Source: UBA5796 sp040752455
Lineage (GTDB): Bacteria; Chloroflexota; Anaerolineae; Anaerolineales; Villigracilaceae
Assembly: GCA_049324115.1 (NCBI GenBank)
Contig: JBMOMN010000035.1
Location: 1 to 64,000, forward strand
DNA: 64,000 bases
Direction of reading: 5' to 3'
Part shown: piece by piece, positions 42,116 through 51,745 of the stretch
Numbering within the stretch: the stretch's first letter is position 1
How the letters are laid out: every line of letters begins with the position of its first letter
The notes under the pieces: model-generated
Database searches by the model: none
The model's input: the letters and a program-made list of their open reading frames with translations, nothing else
What the model was told of the DNA's origin: nothing
Made by a program: the position numbers and the translations under genes

Positions 42116-43699
42116 ATGGAATGGACACCTGGTTGGCGCGATAGGGTTTGGGGCGAACTCGATCAGCCCTGGGATTTGATCATCATCGGCGGCGGCATCA
42201 CCGGCGCGGGCATCTTGCGCCAGGCGGCCCATGCCAAACTGCGGGCGCTGCTGGTCGAAACGGACGACTTCGCTTCGGGCACCTCCAGCCGCTCGTCCAA
42301 GCTGGTGCATGGCGGGATGCGCTACCTGAAGAACGCCCAGTTCAAGGTCACGCTCGAATCGGTCAGCGAGCGCGAATACCTGCTGAAACAGGGGCGCGGC
42401 CTGGTCAACCGGCTCGGATTCCTTTACGCCTGTCTCGAAGGCGACATGATGCCCGGCTGGGTCTTCGGCGCGGGACTGGTGGTGTACGACCTGATGGCGC
42501 GGCAATGGACGCACCGCTCGTATGACGCCGACGACATGCGCGAACTCTGCCCGCCGCTGACCACCCCGTCGCTGAAGGGCGGCTACCGTTACTTCGACGC
42601 CAACACCGACGACGCCCGGCTGGTGCTGCGGCTGCTGCGCGACGCCGTGACGGACGGCGGGCTGGCCCTCAACTACGCCCGCGTGACCTCGCTCCTGCGC
42701 TCGCAAAACGGACGGGTGCGCGGCGTCGTCCTGCGGGATACCTCCGGCGAGCGCGGGCGGGAGATCGAAGTCAACGCCAGGGTGGTCATCAACGCCGCCG
42801 GAGCCTGGGCCGACCAACTGCGAGGAAAAATCCAAAAAACGCCGCGCCTGCGTCCCCTGCGCGGCAGCCACCTGGTGCTGCCCTTCAACCGCCTGCCGCT
42901 GACCCGTTCGGTTTCTTTCCTGCACCCGCGCGATGGGCGTCCGGTCTTTGCCCTGCCCTGGGAGGGGGCGGTCATCTTCGGCACCACCGACGTGGACCAC
43001 GGCCCGGACCTGCAAACCGACCCGTCCATCAGCCCCGCGGAAGCGGAGTATTTGATGTCCGGGTTGCAGGCCGTCTTCCCCGGCCAGGAATTGACCTTCG
43101 AGGACGTCCTCTCAACCTATTCGGGCCTGCGCCCGGTGGTGGATACCGGCAAAGCAGACCCGTCGAAGGAATCCCGCGAGCACGCCATCTGGGACGAGGA
43201 CGGCCTTTTGACCGTCAGCGGCGGCAAGCTGACCACCTTCCGCATCATGGCCCGCGACGCGCTCAAGGCCGCCCGCAAGTATCTCGGCGCGATCCCCTTC
43301 GACCCCGAAACGCCGGTGCTGGCCCCTTTCCCGCCCGAAAGCGAATCCCTATTCATCGGAACCGGACTGCCCCCGGCCCAGCAACTGCGCCTGCTGGCGC
43401 GCTACGGGACTCAATCGGCCCAAACCTTCCTGGAAGATGGCACCCATGAGATAATCCCGGATACGTCCTACCTGTGGTCGGAACTGCGCCAGGCGGCCTG
43501 CGCCGAGGGCGTCGTCCACCTGGACGACCTGCTCCTGCGCCGCGTCCGCCTCGGTCTGCTCGCCCCGCGCGGCGGATTGGGCCTGCTTCCCCGCATCCGG
43601 GGCATTGTCCAGCCCGCCCTCGGCTGGGACGACCTCCGCTGGGAAAAAGAAGCCGGTGAATATGCGGATCTATGGCTTCATTCTTATGGACTCAACTAA
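42116..43699 (+). CDS. glpD: Glycerol-3-phosphate dehydrogenase (FAD-dependent)
   Basis: 527 aa from ATG at 42116 (AAAAGGA 8 nt upstream); an upstream TTG start at 42098 is less likely. The N-terminal FAD-binding fold has DLIIIGGGITGAGILRQAA, then ASGTSSRSSKLVHGGMRYL, a strong GlpD signature. Other conserved blocks are VINAAGAWAD, VIFGTTDVDHGPD and SGGKLTTFRIMA. It oxidises glycerol-3-phosphate to DHAP and feeds electrons to quinone. It is placed between an AGPS-like oxidase fragment and an FGGY kinase. Confidence 0.9.
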   Translation: MEWTPGWRDRVWGELDQPWDLIIIGGGITGAGILRQAAHAKLRALLVETDDFASGTSSRSSKLVHGGMRYLKNAQFKVTLESVSEREYLLKQGRGLVNRLGFLYACLEGDMMPGWVFGAGLVVYDLMARQWTHRSYDADDMRELCPPLTTPSLKGGYRYFDANTDDARLVLRLLRDAVTDGGLALNYARVTSLLRSQNGRVRGVVLRDTSGERGREIEVNARVVINAAGAWADQLRGKIQKTPRLRPLRGSHLVLPFNRLPLTRSVSFLHPRDGRPVFALPWEGAVIFGTTDVDHGPDLQTDPSISPAEAEYLMSGLQAVFPGQELTFEDVLSTYSGLRPVVDTGKADPSKESREHAIWDEDGLLTVSGGKLTTFRIMARDALKAARKYLGAIPFDPETPVLAPFPPESESLFIGTGLPPAQQLRLLARYGTQSAQTFLEDGTHEIIPDTSYLWSELRQAACAEGVVHLDDLLLRRVRLGLLAPRGGLGLLPRIRGIVQPALGWDDLRWEKEAGEYADLWLHSYGLN

Positions 43700-43728
43700 A
43701 GCCTGATTCTCGAAAGCAGAAAATCATC

Positions 43729-43796
43729 ACCGCGAAGCACACGAAGCACGCGAAGTTCTATTAGGTCTTCTTTGCGAACTTAGCGCCCTTCGCGGT
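43729..43796. repeat. Palindromic CGAAG repeat between glpD and the FGGY kinase
   Basis: The ends ACCGCGAAG and CTTCGCGGT are complementary, with internal CACGAAG/CGCGAAG copies. The same style of element occurs at 62856-62959 and 63796-63862. Confidence 0.7.
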
Positions 43797-43816
43797 TCAA
43801 TTCCGAGGAGCCAACC

Positions 43817-45364
43817 ATGCCCGAAAACCTGCTCGCCATAGACAACGGCACCCAATCGGTGCGCGCCCTGCTCTTCGACCTGCGCGGCAACCTGCTCGCC
43901 AAACAGCGCGTCCCCATCGAGCCTTATTTTTCCACCGCGCCCGGCCTGGCCGAACAGGACCCCGAAGTCTTCTGGCGTGCCGTCTGCGAGGCCTGCCGGG
44001 GGCTGTGGGCGCAAGGCGTGGACAAAACCTCCATCGCGGCCGTCGCCCTGACCACCCAGCGCAGCACCGTCGTCAACGTGGACGAAAACGGCCAGCCGCT
44101 CCGCCCGGCCATCATCTGGCTCGACCAGCGCCGCACCGGGGGCCTCAAACCGGTCGGCGGGTTGTGGGGCGCGGCCTTCGCTGTCGCCGGCGCGTCCGGC
44201 ACGGTGGCCTACCTCCAGGCCGAAGCCGAGGCCAACTGGATCCGCACCCACCAGCCCGAGGTCTGGGACGCCACGCACAAGTACCTCTTCCTTTCAGGAT
44301 TCCTCGTCCACCGGCTGACCGGCCGCTTCGTCGATTCCGTTTCCAGTCAGGTCGGATACGTCCCCTTCGACTACAAAACCCAGGCTTGGGCCAAATCCTG
44401 GGACTGGAAGTGGCAGGCCGTCCCGATGGAAAAGCGCCTCTTGCCGGACCTCGTGCCGGCTGCCGCGCCCCTGGGCGTGGTCTCGGCTGAGGCTGCCTCC
44501 GCCACCGGCCTGCCGCAGGGACTCCCGTTGATCGCGGCCGCGGCCGACAAAGCCACCGAAGTGCTCGGCGCAGGCTGCCTCGAACCGCACGTCGGCTGCC
44601 TGAGCTACGGCACGACCGTCACGCTCAACACCACCCACAAAAAATACATCGAAGTCATCCCGCTCTTGCCGCCCTATCCCGCCGCCGTGCCTGGACGGTA
44701 CAGTTTCGAGATCTCGGTCACGCGCGGCTACTGGATGGTGACCTGGTTCAAGCACCAGTTTGGCCTGCGCGAGCAAAAGATCGCCGACGAGCGCGGGGTC
44801 GAACCCGAAACCCTGTTCGACGAACTGGTGCGCTCCGTCCCGCCCGGCTCGGACGGGCTGGTCTTGCAGCCCTATTGGTCCCCCGGCTTGCGCTTCCCCG
44901 GCCCGGAGGCGCGCGGCGCGGTCATCGGCTTCAGCGACGTGCATACCCGCGCCCATCTCTACCGCGCCATCCTGGAAGGGCTGGCCTACGCCATGCGCGA
45001 AGGCGCCGAGCGCACCGCCAAACGCAGCCGCATCCCCATCACCGAGCTGCGCGTGGCGGGCGGCGGCAGCCAATCCGAGGCCGCCCTGCAACTGACCGCC
45101 GACATCTTCGGCCTGCCCGCTTCACGCCCGCACGTCTACGAGGCCTCCGGCCTGGGCGCGGCCATGGACGCGGCCGTCGGCGCGGGACTCCACCCCGATT
45201 TCCCGGCCGCCATCCGCGAAATGACCCGCGTCCGCGACACCTTCGAACCCGATCCCAAAGCCCACGCCCGTTACGACGAGTTGTATCACGGGGTTTACAG
45301 GAAAATGTATGGCCGCCTGAAACCGCTCTACCAGTTCATGCGGAATCGCTCGAATCCTGCCTGA
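43817..45364 (+). CDS. FGGY-family carbohydrate kinase
   Basis: 515 aa. The N-terminal phosphate-1 motif LAIDNGTQSVRALLFD and the adenosine-binding block ELRVAGGGSQSEAALQLTAD mark the FGGY fold. PYWSPGLRFPGPEARG sits where glycerol kinases have their substrate loop, but the rest is not a classical GlpK. The neighbour GlpD suggests glycerol or a related polyol as substrate; xylulose or another sugar remains possible. GAGGAG precedes the ATG by 8 nt. Confidence 0.82.
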   Translation: MPENLLAIDNGTQSVRALLFDLRGNLLAKQRVPIEPYFSTAPGLAEQDPEVFWRAVCEACRGLWAQGVDKTSIAAVALTTQRSTVVNVDENGQPLRPAIIWLDQRRTGGLKPVGGLWGAAFAVAGASGTVAYLQAEAEANWIRTHQPEVWDATHKYLFLSGFLVHRLTGRFVDSVSSQVGYVPFDYKTQAWAKSWDWKWQAVPMEKRLLPDLVPAAAPLGVVSAEAASATGLPQGLPLIAAAADKATEVLGAGCLEPHVGCLSYGTTVTLNTTHKKYIEVIPLLPPYPAAVPGRYSFEISVTRGYWMVTWFKHQFGLREQKIADERGVEPETLFDELVRSVPPGSDGLVLQPYWSPGLRFPGPEARGAVIGFSDVHTRAHLYRAILEGLAYAMREGAERTAKRSRIPITELRVAGGGSQSEAALQLTADIFGLPASRPHVYEASGLGAAMDAAVGAGLHPDFPAAIREMTRVRDTFEPDPKAHARYDELYHGVYRKMYGRLKPLYQFMRNRSNPA

Positions 45365-45382
45365 AGCCGCGTCCTCAAGTTG

Positions 45383-45412
45383 AGCAGCCCCAGCGGTACC
45401 GCTGGGGCTGCT
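45383..45412. terminator. Bidirectional hairpin between convergent genes
   Basis: A perfect 15-bp inverted repeat without loop (AGCAGCCCCAGCGGT and its complement), 18 bp after the kinase stop and 60 bp from the end of the opposing gene. Confidence 0.75.
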
Positions 45413-45472
45413 TTGATGCAAGTAGCACAGCAACGACTTAAGTCGCGGCTGCCAATGCGCTTCTATCCGGGG

Positions 45473-46423
45473 TCAGCGCCGGGAGACTTTCACGACCTCG
45501 TACTCCGTCTCGGGCGTTGGAGTCGTATCGAAACGGGCGTTGACCGCATACAGGGACGGGCCGAAACGCGCCACCGTGGTCGGGATGCGGAAGAATGGGC
45601 TGGTGAGGGTGCGCGTGACGGTCCCGCGGGCAGATTTGAAATTCAACTTCACGACCGCGATCTGGTTCAGGAAATTCTGCACCACGTAGAGGGTCTTGCC
45701 GTGTAACAGGATGCCGTCCCCGTTCGGGACGGAACCGCCTCCCAGGTCAATCAGCATCGCCTCCCCTGTGGCCGGGTCCACTTTATACAGCGCGCCCAGC
45801 GAACTGTTGACGATGATCAACGTCTTGCCGTTGGGCGTGGCCGCAATCCCGTTGGCGTTGAAAGCGCCGGGGACGAACTGGAAATCGCCTCCCAGAGGGA
45901 TTTCCTCACTCACCGGCGGGTCCGGCAGCCTGCCTTTCCTGTCCAGCGGTACGCGGTAAATGACCGGCTGGAATGAATCGGTGAAATAAACCGCCTGGCG
46001 GGTGACGACCACATCGTTGATGAAGGTGGTCGGCGAAGCCGTAAGCTGGATCGAAGCTACGTCCGCCCCCGTTTTGCCGTCGTAGACGAAGGCCGCGCCG
46101 GTAGGTCCGCCGGCGACGAAGAGCAGGTTGCTGCGGCGGTCGAACTTCAACCCGATCGCCGCCCGCCCGGCCTGTCCGGGGACGAGGACCGCGCCTTCAC
46201 CTGTCGCCAGGCTGCCCCGATAGATCGCCCCGGTCGGGATGGAGCCGACGAAGAAAGTCGCTCCTTTACCGGTGGCGATGCCTTCCGGCTGGAAACCGTC
46301 CGGCAGGGGAATGACTTCCGGGAACGGCCTGGCGGGCGAACTGCCCATCAGGGCCAGGCTCAAGGCAAGGATGAGCAGCCCGCTCAGAAAGGCGCGCTGC
46401 CTGAACCATTGGATGGTTGACAT
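45473..46423 (-). CDS. Secreted SMP-30/gluconolactonase-like beta-propeller protein
   Basis: 316 aa with an N-terminal signal segment (about 10-32). The repeating pattern FVGSIPTGAIYRGSL, FINDVVVTRQAVYFTDSF, NGIAATPNGKTLIIVN and GDGILLHGKTLYVVQNF matches the six-bladed SMP-30/LRE-like propeller. It may be a lactonase or a non-enzymatic propeller, since the metal-binding Glu/Asn/Asp set is not clear. A good GGAGGT lies 7 nt before the ATG. Confidence 0.72.
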   Translation of the reverse strand: MSTIQWFRQRAFLSGLLILALSLALMGSSPARPFPEVIPLPDGFQPEGIATGKGATFFVGSIPTGAIYRGSLATGEGAVLVPGQAGRAAIGLKFDRRSNLLFVAGGPTGAAFVYDGKTGADVASIQLTASPTTFINDVVVTRQAVYFTDSFQPVIYRVPLDRKGRLPDPPVSEEIPLGGDFQFVPGAFNANGIAATPNGKTLIIVNSSLGALYKVDPATGEAMLIDLGGGSVPNGDGILLHGKTLYVVQNFLNQIAVVKLNFKSARGTVTRTLTSPFFRIPTTVARFGPSLYAVNARFDTTPTPETEYEVVKVSRR

Positions 46424-46585
46424 GGATTTTACCTCCTGGGTAACTGTAAAAACCTGCCCGATTCTCAGGCGAACACGTCACACGATACGCATCGTCCGAC
46501 GCTCCCTTTTCCCAGTATGAAGTCAATTATAGCCGGGCAAGATGAGAGTATCCTGAACGGGATGCGGGGAAGTCGCGTAACTTAA

Positions 46586-46614
46586 TTGACTTTTGCCCCT
46601 AGAACCCGTATACT
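46586..46614 (+). promoter_or_regulatory. Sigma-70 promoter of the acyl-CoA synthetase gene
   Basis: TTGACT (46586-46591), 17-bp spacer, TATACT (46609-46614), 43 bp before the ATG. Confidence 0.75.
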
Positions 46615-46657
46615 ACAAATATCATACCAACCAGTAATTTTCGCAAAGGAGGAGAGC

Positions 46658-48364
46658 ATGACCAGTAAGCCCTGGCTTCAGCGGTACGACAAAGGGGTCC
46701 CCTACACTATTGACTACCCGCAAAAGCCGCTGTTCCATTTCCTTGAACAAGCCGCCGAGAAATATCCCGACCGCGCCTGCACTGTATTCAAAGGCGCGGT
46801 GATTTCTTTCAAGGAAATGAACGACCAATCTGACCGCCTGGCCGCCGCGTTGGCGGATATGGGCGTCAAGAAAGGCGACCGGGTGGGGATATTCATGCCC
46901 AATACGCCGCAGTTCGTGATGGCGTATTTCGGCATCCTGAAAGCGGGCGGCGTGGTCGTGGCGACCAACCCGCTATACACCCCGGCGGAGATCGAGCACC
47001 AGGCCAACGACGCAGGCATCGAAGTCATGTTCGTGATGACCAATTTCTACAAAACGATCAGGGCCGCCCAGCCCAAGACCAAGATCAAGAAGTTGATCGT
47101 CACCAACCTGAAAGAAACCCTGCCTCCCGTCCTGAGCCTGTTGTTCACGCTCGCCAAGGAAAAGAAGGGCGGGTTCAGGATCGAAGGCGGGTTGGGCGAG
47201 AACGAATTCTGGATGAAGGATTTGCTCGCCAAATACCGGCCTTCCGATCGCCCGAAGCTCGAAATTTCGCACCAGGATACCGCCCTGTTCCAATATTCCG
47301 GCGGCACGACCGGCGTATCGAAAGGCGCGGTAGCCTCCCATTACAACGTCGTCGCCGACACCCTCATGATCAAAAGCTGGATGACCAACCTGAACGAGGG
47401 CAATGAAATCACCCTCATGGCGATCCCGCTCTTTCACGTTTACGGGATGGTGGCCGGCATGACCTTTTCGATGGCTTCCGGGGCCAGCATGGTCATGATC
47501 CCGAACGCGCGGGACCTGAAAGATGTCCTGGAAAATATCAACAAATTCCGGCCGACGATCTTCCCCGGCGTGCCCACCCTGTACAACGCCATCAACAACC
47601 ACCCGGATGTAAAGGCCGGCAAATACAACCTGTCATCCGTCAAAGCCTGCATCTCCGGGTCCGCTCCCCTGCTGCGTGAGACCAAAGAGAGATTCGAGGC
47701 CCTGTCGGGCGGGAAGGTCTTCGAGGGGTTTGGCCTGTCCGAAGCGCCGACCGCCACCCACTGCAACCCGCTGCTCGGAGAGAACCGCACCGGGTCCATC
47801 GGCCTGCCGCTGCCGGACGTGGATTGCAAGATCATCAGCCTCGACGACGGCGAAACCGAGCTTCCCGTCGGGGAAATCGGGGAACTGGTCATCAACGGCC
47901 CGCAGGTGATGAGAGGCTATCACAACATGCCCACCGAGACCGCCAACACCCTGCGGGCGTTGAGCGACGGGAAGGTCTGGTTGTTCACCGGAGACATCGC
48001 CCAGATGGATGAAGACGGCTACTTCTACATCGTTGACCGCAAGAAAGAACTGATCAAGCCGGGCGGCTTCCAGGTCTGGCCGCGTGAAGTGGAGGAAGTC
48101 ATCGCCGCCCACCCGAAGGTGCTGGAATGCGGCGTGGCGGGCATCCCCGACCCGTACCGCGGTGAAACCGTCAAAGCCTGGATCGTGCTCAAACCCGGCG
48201 AGACCGTCACGGAGGAGGAACTCAAAGCCTTCTGCAAGGAAAAACTGGCGGCCTACAAAGTCCCCACCCACTACGAATTCCGCACCGAACTTCCGAAGAC
48301 CACCGTCGGCAAGATCCTGCGGCGGGAGCTTGTTCGACAACACAAGGAAGCGGCAGGAATGTAA
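46658..48364 (+). CDS. fadD: Long-chain fatty-acid-CoA ligase
   Basis: 568 aa from the ATG at 46658 (AAAGGAGG 7 nt upstream); a longer frame would begin upstream of the promoter. ANL-family core motifs: YSGGTTGVSKGAV (A3, ATP), IPLFHVYGM, GFGLSEAPTATHCNP (A5), TGDIAQMDEDGYFYIVDRKKELIKPGGFQVWPREVE (split A7/A8) and the catalytic Lys in KTTVGKILRREL. It activates fatty acids with ATP and CoA. The gene stands alone and ends at a bidirectional terminator. Confidence 0.92.
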   Translation: MTSKPWLQRYDKGVPYTIDYPQKPLFHFLEQAAEKYPDRACTVFKGAVISFKEMNDQSDRLAAALADMGVKKGDRVGIFMPNTPQFVMAYFGILKAGGVVVATNPLYTPAEIEHQANDAGIEVMFVMTNFYKTIRAAQPKTKIKKLIVTNLKETLPPVLSLLFTLAKEKKGGFRIEGGLGENEFWMKDLLAKYRPSDRPKLEISHQDTALFQYSGGTTGVSKGAVASHYNVVADTLMIKSWMTNLNEGNEITLMAIPLFHVYGMVAGMTFSMASGASMVMIPNARDLKDVLENINKFRPTIFPGVPTLYNAINNHPDVKAGKYNLSSVKACISGSAPLLRETKERFEALSGGKVFEGFGLSEAPTATHCNPLLGENRTGSIGLPLPDVDCKIISLDDGETELPVGEIGELVINGPQVMRGYHNMPTETANTLRALSDGKVWLFTGDIAQMDEDGYFYIVDRKKELIKPGGFQVWPREVEEVIAAHPKVLECGVAGIPDPYRGETVKAWIVLKPGETVTEEELKAFCKEKLAAYKVPTHYEFRTELPKTTVGKILRRELVRQHKEAAGM

Positions 48365-48396
48365 GCCGGTCTCGCGTCAGTCAACAGGATGCAAAC

Positions 48397-48430
48397 AAAG
48401 AGCCTCCGGGTTTTTCCTGGAGGCTCTTTC
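48397..48430. terminator. Bidirectional terminator between fadD and ftsH
   Basis: An 11-bp stem AAAGAGCCTCC / GGAGGCTCTTT with a GGGTTTTTCCT loop, centred between convergent genes; T-rich or A-rich sequence borders the stem on both sides. Confidence 0.85.
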
Positions 48431-48475
48431 CTTGTTGTTTACGTGTCTACGCGCTTATGCGCCTGCGCGCTTGCC

Positions 48476-50344
48476 TTACGCCGGCTGGGGAGTGCCGCTG
48501 CGTTTTGCCACCGGCGGCGGGAAAATGGACTCGAACTCCTCGCGGGTGATGGTTTCAGCTTCGAGCAGTTTCGACGCCACAGCGTCCAGTTCGGCGCGGT
48601 ATTTCTTCAGGATGGCCTTGGCCTGCTGGTAGGCGCTGTCCACGATCTTGCGGACTTCCTGGTCAATCTGCTCGGCAATCGCTTCGGAATAATCCCGCTG
48701 CTCTGAGATCTCGCGCCCGAGGAAGATCAGTTCCTCCTTTTGGCCGTAAACCCGGTTGCCAAGTTCAGGACTCATTCCCAGCCGGGTGACCATGGTGCGC
48801 GCCATGCGGGTCACTTGCTCGATGTCGTTCGACGCGCCCGAAGTAATGTCATCGAAAACTTCCTCTTCTGCGGCGCGCCCGCCCAGGGCATAAGCCAGGG
48901 TCGCATGGAACTTCTTGCGCGACATCAAGATGCGGTCTTCGTCCGGGCGGAACCAGGTGACGCCGCCGGCCTGCCCGCGTCCGACGATGGTGACTTTCTG
49001 GACCGGGTCGGCTTCGGGGATGGCGTTCGCCACGACCGCGTGGCCGGCTTCGTGATAAGCGATGATCCGCTTCTCTTCGTCGCTGATCAGGCGGGATTTG
49101 CGCTCCGGCCCCATCACCACCCGCTCGATCGCTTCTTCGAGTTCGGTCTGCCCGATAGCCTTCTTGTTCCGGCGGGCGGCCAGGATGGCGGCTTCGTTGA
49201 CCAGGTTTTCCAGGTCTGCGCCGACAAAACCGGGCGTGCCGCGGGCCAGCGAAGCCAGGTCGGTGCTGGGTTCGAGGGGTTTACCCTTGACGTGGACTTT
49301 CAGGATGGCCTCGCGGCCTCTCACGTCCGGGCGGTCGAGGACGACGCGGCGGTCGAAGCGTCCGGGACGGAGCAGGGCCGGGTCCAGGACATCGGGCCGG
49401 TTCGTGGCTGCGACCAGGATGACGTTGGTGTCGGTATCGAAGCCGTCCATTTCTACCAACATCTGGTTCAGGGTCTGTTCGCGTTCGTCGTGCGAACCGC
49501 CCAGTCCCGCGCCGCGCTGGCGTCCGACCGCATCAATTTCATCCACGAAGACGATGCAGGGCGAATGGCGCTTGGCCTGGTCGAACAGGTCACGCACCCG
49601 GCTGGCACCCACACCGACGAACATTTCAACGAATTCGGAGCCTGAGATCGAGAAGAACGGCACGCCTGCCTCGCCGGAAACAGCCTTGGCGAGCAGGGTT
49701 TTACCCGTCCCTGGCGGGCCGACCAGCAGCACGCCTTTGGGGATGCGCGCCCCAAGCTGGATGAACTTTTGCGGTTCGCGCAGGAACTCGACCACCTCGG
49801 CCAGTTCTTCCTTGGCTTCTTCCACCCCGGCTACATCCTCGAAGGTGACGGTGGGATGGTCGCCGCTGAACATGCGCGCCCTCGATTTGCCGAAGGACAT
49901 GGCCGCATTATTGCTCCCCTGCGCCTGGCGGAAGATGAACCAGAAAAGCCCGCCTAACAGCAGGAAGGGCAAAACGTACCCGGCGATGGTGGCTATTCCG
50001 AGCCAGGAACTCGGCGGCTTGATCTCGATCTTCAACTTGCCCGGAGCAAGGTTCTCCGGGGTGACTCCCAGAGCCAGGAGCTGGTCCACGAGCGTGGCCC
50101 CGGTTTCTTTTTGGGAGACTCGCTCCACATCCCTGCCGCCCTCTGAATAAATTGCGAGAACGCGGTCATCGCTTTCGACGACGACCCGCGTAACTTTACC
50201 TGCCTGTATCTCACTGGCCAGTTGGTTGATCGTTAGCACGTCCTGGCTGCTCGATTGCTGTCTCACACCCATGATGAACATCGCCACGATGGCAATGACC
50301 AGTAAGATATATACCAGGTAAGATGACTGGTTGCGTTGGTTCAC
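48476..50344 (-). CDS. ftsH: ATP-dependent zinc metalloprotease FtsH
   Basis: 622 aa from a GTG start (AGGAGG 5 nt upstream; no ATG fits). TM helices at about 9-26 and 117-138 flank a small extracytoplasmic domain. AAA+ module: Walker A GPPGTGKT (209-216), Walker B IVFVDEID (264-271), SRH region ATNRPDVLDPALLRPGRFDR. The zinc site HEAGH (431-435) and the third ligand in the SGASNDIEQ region are intact. It degrades misfolded membrane and regulatory proteins. The C terminus extends about 15 residues with a Pro-rich end. Confidence 0.95.
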   Translation of the reverse strand: MNQRNQSSYLVYILLVIAIVAMFIMGVRQQSSSQDVLTINQLASEIQAGKVTRVVVESDDRVLAIYSEGGRDVERVSQKETGATLVDQLLALGVTPENLAPGKLKIEIKPPSSWLGIATIAGYVLPFLLLGGLFWFIFRQAQGSNNAAMSFGKSRARMFSGDHPTVTFEDVAGVEEAKEELAEVVEFLREPQKFIQLGARIPKGVLLVGPPGTGKTLLAKAVSGEAGVPFFSISGSEFVEMFVGVGASRVRDLFDQAKRHSPCIVFVDEIDAVGRQRGAGLGGSHDEREQTLNQMLVEMDGFDTDTNVILVAATNRPDVLDPALLRPGRFDRRVVLDRPDVRGREAILKVHVKGKPLEPSTDLASLARGTPGFVGADLENLVNEAAILAARRNKKAIGQTELEEAIERVVMGPERKSRLISDEEKRIIAYHEAGHAVVANAIPEADPVQKVTIVGRGQAGGVTWFRPDEDRILMSRKKFHATLAYALGGRAAEEEVFDDITSGASNDIEQVTRMARTMVTRLGMSPELGNRVYGQKEELIFLGREISEQRDYSEAIAEQIDQEVRKIVDSAYQQAKAILKKYRAELDAVASKLLEAETITREEFESIFPPPVAKRSGTPQPA

Positions 50345-50490
50345 TGATGCCTCCTAAATTCGATGGCATTATACCAATCTATACGCGCGGAAGATAGATT
50401 TGTAAAATAATTTGTATAATATTCTTATGAAAAAACCATGAACGGACGGGGAAAAGGCTCCCGCGACCGGCGCGAGGCATTCTGAAGGGG

Positions 50491-51252
50491 TCATTCCAGC
50501 CACAAAGATACCGGGCAATGGTCCGATCCCATCACATCAGTGTGGATGACGACGTCCTTCACGCGGGGCAGGAGCGCCTCCGAAACGAGATAATAATCCA
50601 GCCGCCAACCGATATCCCGCTGGCGGGCGTTGACCCGGTAGGTCCACCAGGTGTATTGGACCCGTTCGGGATACAGGTAACGGTAGGCGTCCACGAAACC
50701 GTGCGAGAGGAAGTGGTCCACCCAGGCGCGTTCCTCCGGCATAAATCCCGAAGTGTTCACATTTTCCTTCGGGTTGCGCAGGTCAATCGGCATGTGGGCG
50801 GTATTGAAATCACCGGTGATGACGATATTCTCGCCTGCGGCGTGCAGCCTGTCGCAAATCTCCAGCAAACGGGCGTAAAAATCCAGCTTGTAAGCAACGC
50901 GCTCCTGGCCGCGCTGCCCGTTGGGGAAGTAGACGTTGTACAGGAGAAAACCGTCGTGGCGGGTGCGGATGACGCGTCCCTCGGGATCGAAGCGCGGGTC
51001 GGCCAGACCAAACTCCACGTCCCGCGCCGCCCGCCGCAGCCAGGTGGCCACCCCGCTGTAGCCGGGACGTTCAGCCGGATTCCACAAGGCCTCGTACCCG
51101 TCCACAATCCGATCTTCTTCAGCGATCTGTTCGGGGCGAGCCTTGATCTCTTGCAGGCAGAGCGCGTCGGGAGTTTCGGCCCGGACCCAGTCCAGAAACC
51201 CTTTTTTGAGGATGGCGCGCAGGCCATTGACGTTCCAGGTGACAATTTTCAT
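50491..51252 (-). CDS. xthA: Exodeoxyribonuclease III
   Basis: 253 aa. EEP-fold nuclease motifs: IVTWNVNGLRA (N terminus), LCLQEIKARPEQ (catalytic Glu), GDFNTAHMPIDL (Asp/Asn), RDIGWRLDYYLVS and the C-terminal GSDHCPVSL (His). All catalytic residues are present. Role: AP-site incision and 3'-5' exonuclease in base-excision repair. It is divergent from the response-regulator gene with about 50 bp between them. Confidence 0.93.
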   Translation of the reverse strand: MKIVTWNVNGLRAILKKGFLDWVRAETPDALCLQEIKARPEQIAEEDRIVDGYEALWNPAERPGYSGVATWLRRAARDVEFGLADPRFDPEGRVIRTRHDGFLLYNVYFPNGQRGQERVAYKLDFYARLLEICDRLHAAGENIVITGDFNTAHMPIDLRNPKENVNTSGFMPEERAWVDHFLSHGFVDAYRYLYPERVQYTWWTYRVNARQRDIGWRLDYYLVSEALLPRVKDVVIHTDVMGSDHCPVSLWLE

Positions 51253-51301
51253 AGGTCAAATTATGGTAAACTTGATTCACTTTGATTATAAGGCTTCGTG
51301 A

Positions 51302-51688
51302 ATGAGTAGCAGAGTCAAACGCATTATTTGCATAGAAGACGAGCCGGAAATGGTGGACCTGATCCGCCTGATCCTTAGCCGACGCGGTTTCGAGGTCTCC
51401 GGCTCGCAGGGCGGGCAAGACGGGCTGAACATCGTCCGCAGGGAACTGCCCGACCTCGTGTTGCTCGACCTGATGATGCCCGACCTGGATGGGTGGGAAG
51501 TATACCAGCAACTCAAAGCCGATGACGCGACCAAAGACATCCCGGTCATCGTGGTCACAGCCAAAGCGCAAAGCATAGACAAGGTGCTGGGCCTGCACAT
51601 CGCCAAAGTGGAAGATTACATCGCAAAACCATTCAGCCCCCAGGAATTGATCGAGAGCGTCGAAAAAGTCTTGACGAACACACCCTGA
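51302..51688 (+). CDS. Single-domain response regulator
   Basis: 128 aa, a receiver domain only. The acidic pair is ED in ICIEDEP, the phospho-acceptor Asp is in LVLLDLMMPDLDGWE, and the conserved Thr/Lys are in VVTAK and IAKPFSP. There is no output domain, as in CheY/Spo0F-like relays. It could partner with the receiver-bearing kinase at 31968 or another kinase elsewhere. The transcript leader appears very short. Confidence 0.92.
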   Translation: MSSRVKRIICIEDEPEMVDLIRLILSRRGFEVSGSQGGQDGLNIVRRELPDLVLLDLMMPDLDGWEVYQQLKADDATKDIPVIVVTAKAQSIDKVLGLHIAKVEDYIAKPFSPQELIESVEKVLTNTP

Positions 51689-51711
51689 CACCTCAAACCG
51701 GAGAATAACAG

Positions 51712-51735
51712 CGGGGCGGACGACCGCCCCGTTTT
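51712..51735 (+). terminator. Rho-independent terminator after the response regulator
   Basis: An 8-bp GC stem (CGGGGCGG / CCGCCCCG) with ACGA loop followed by TTTT. Confidence 0.85.
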
Positions 51736-51745
51736 GTGATTTGCC

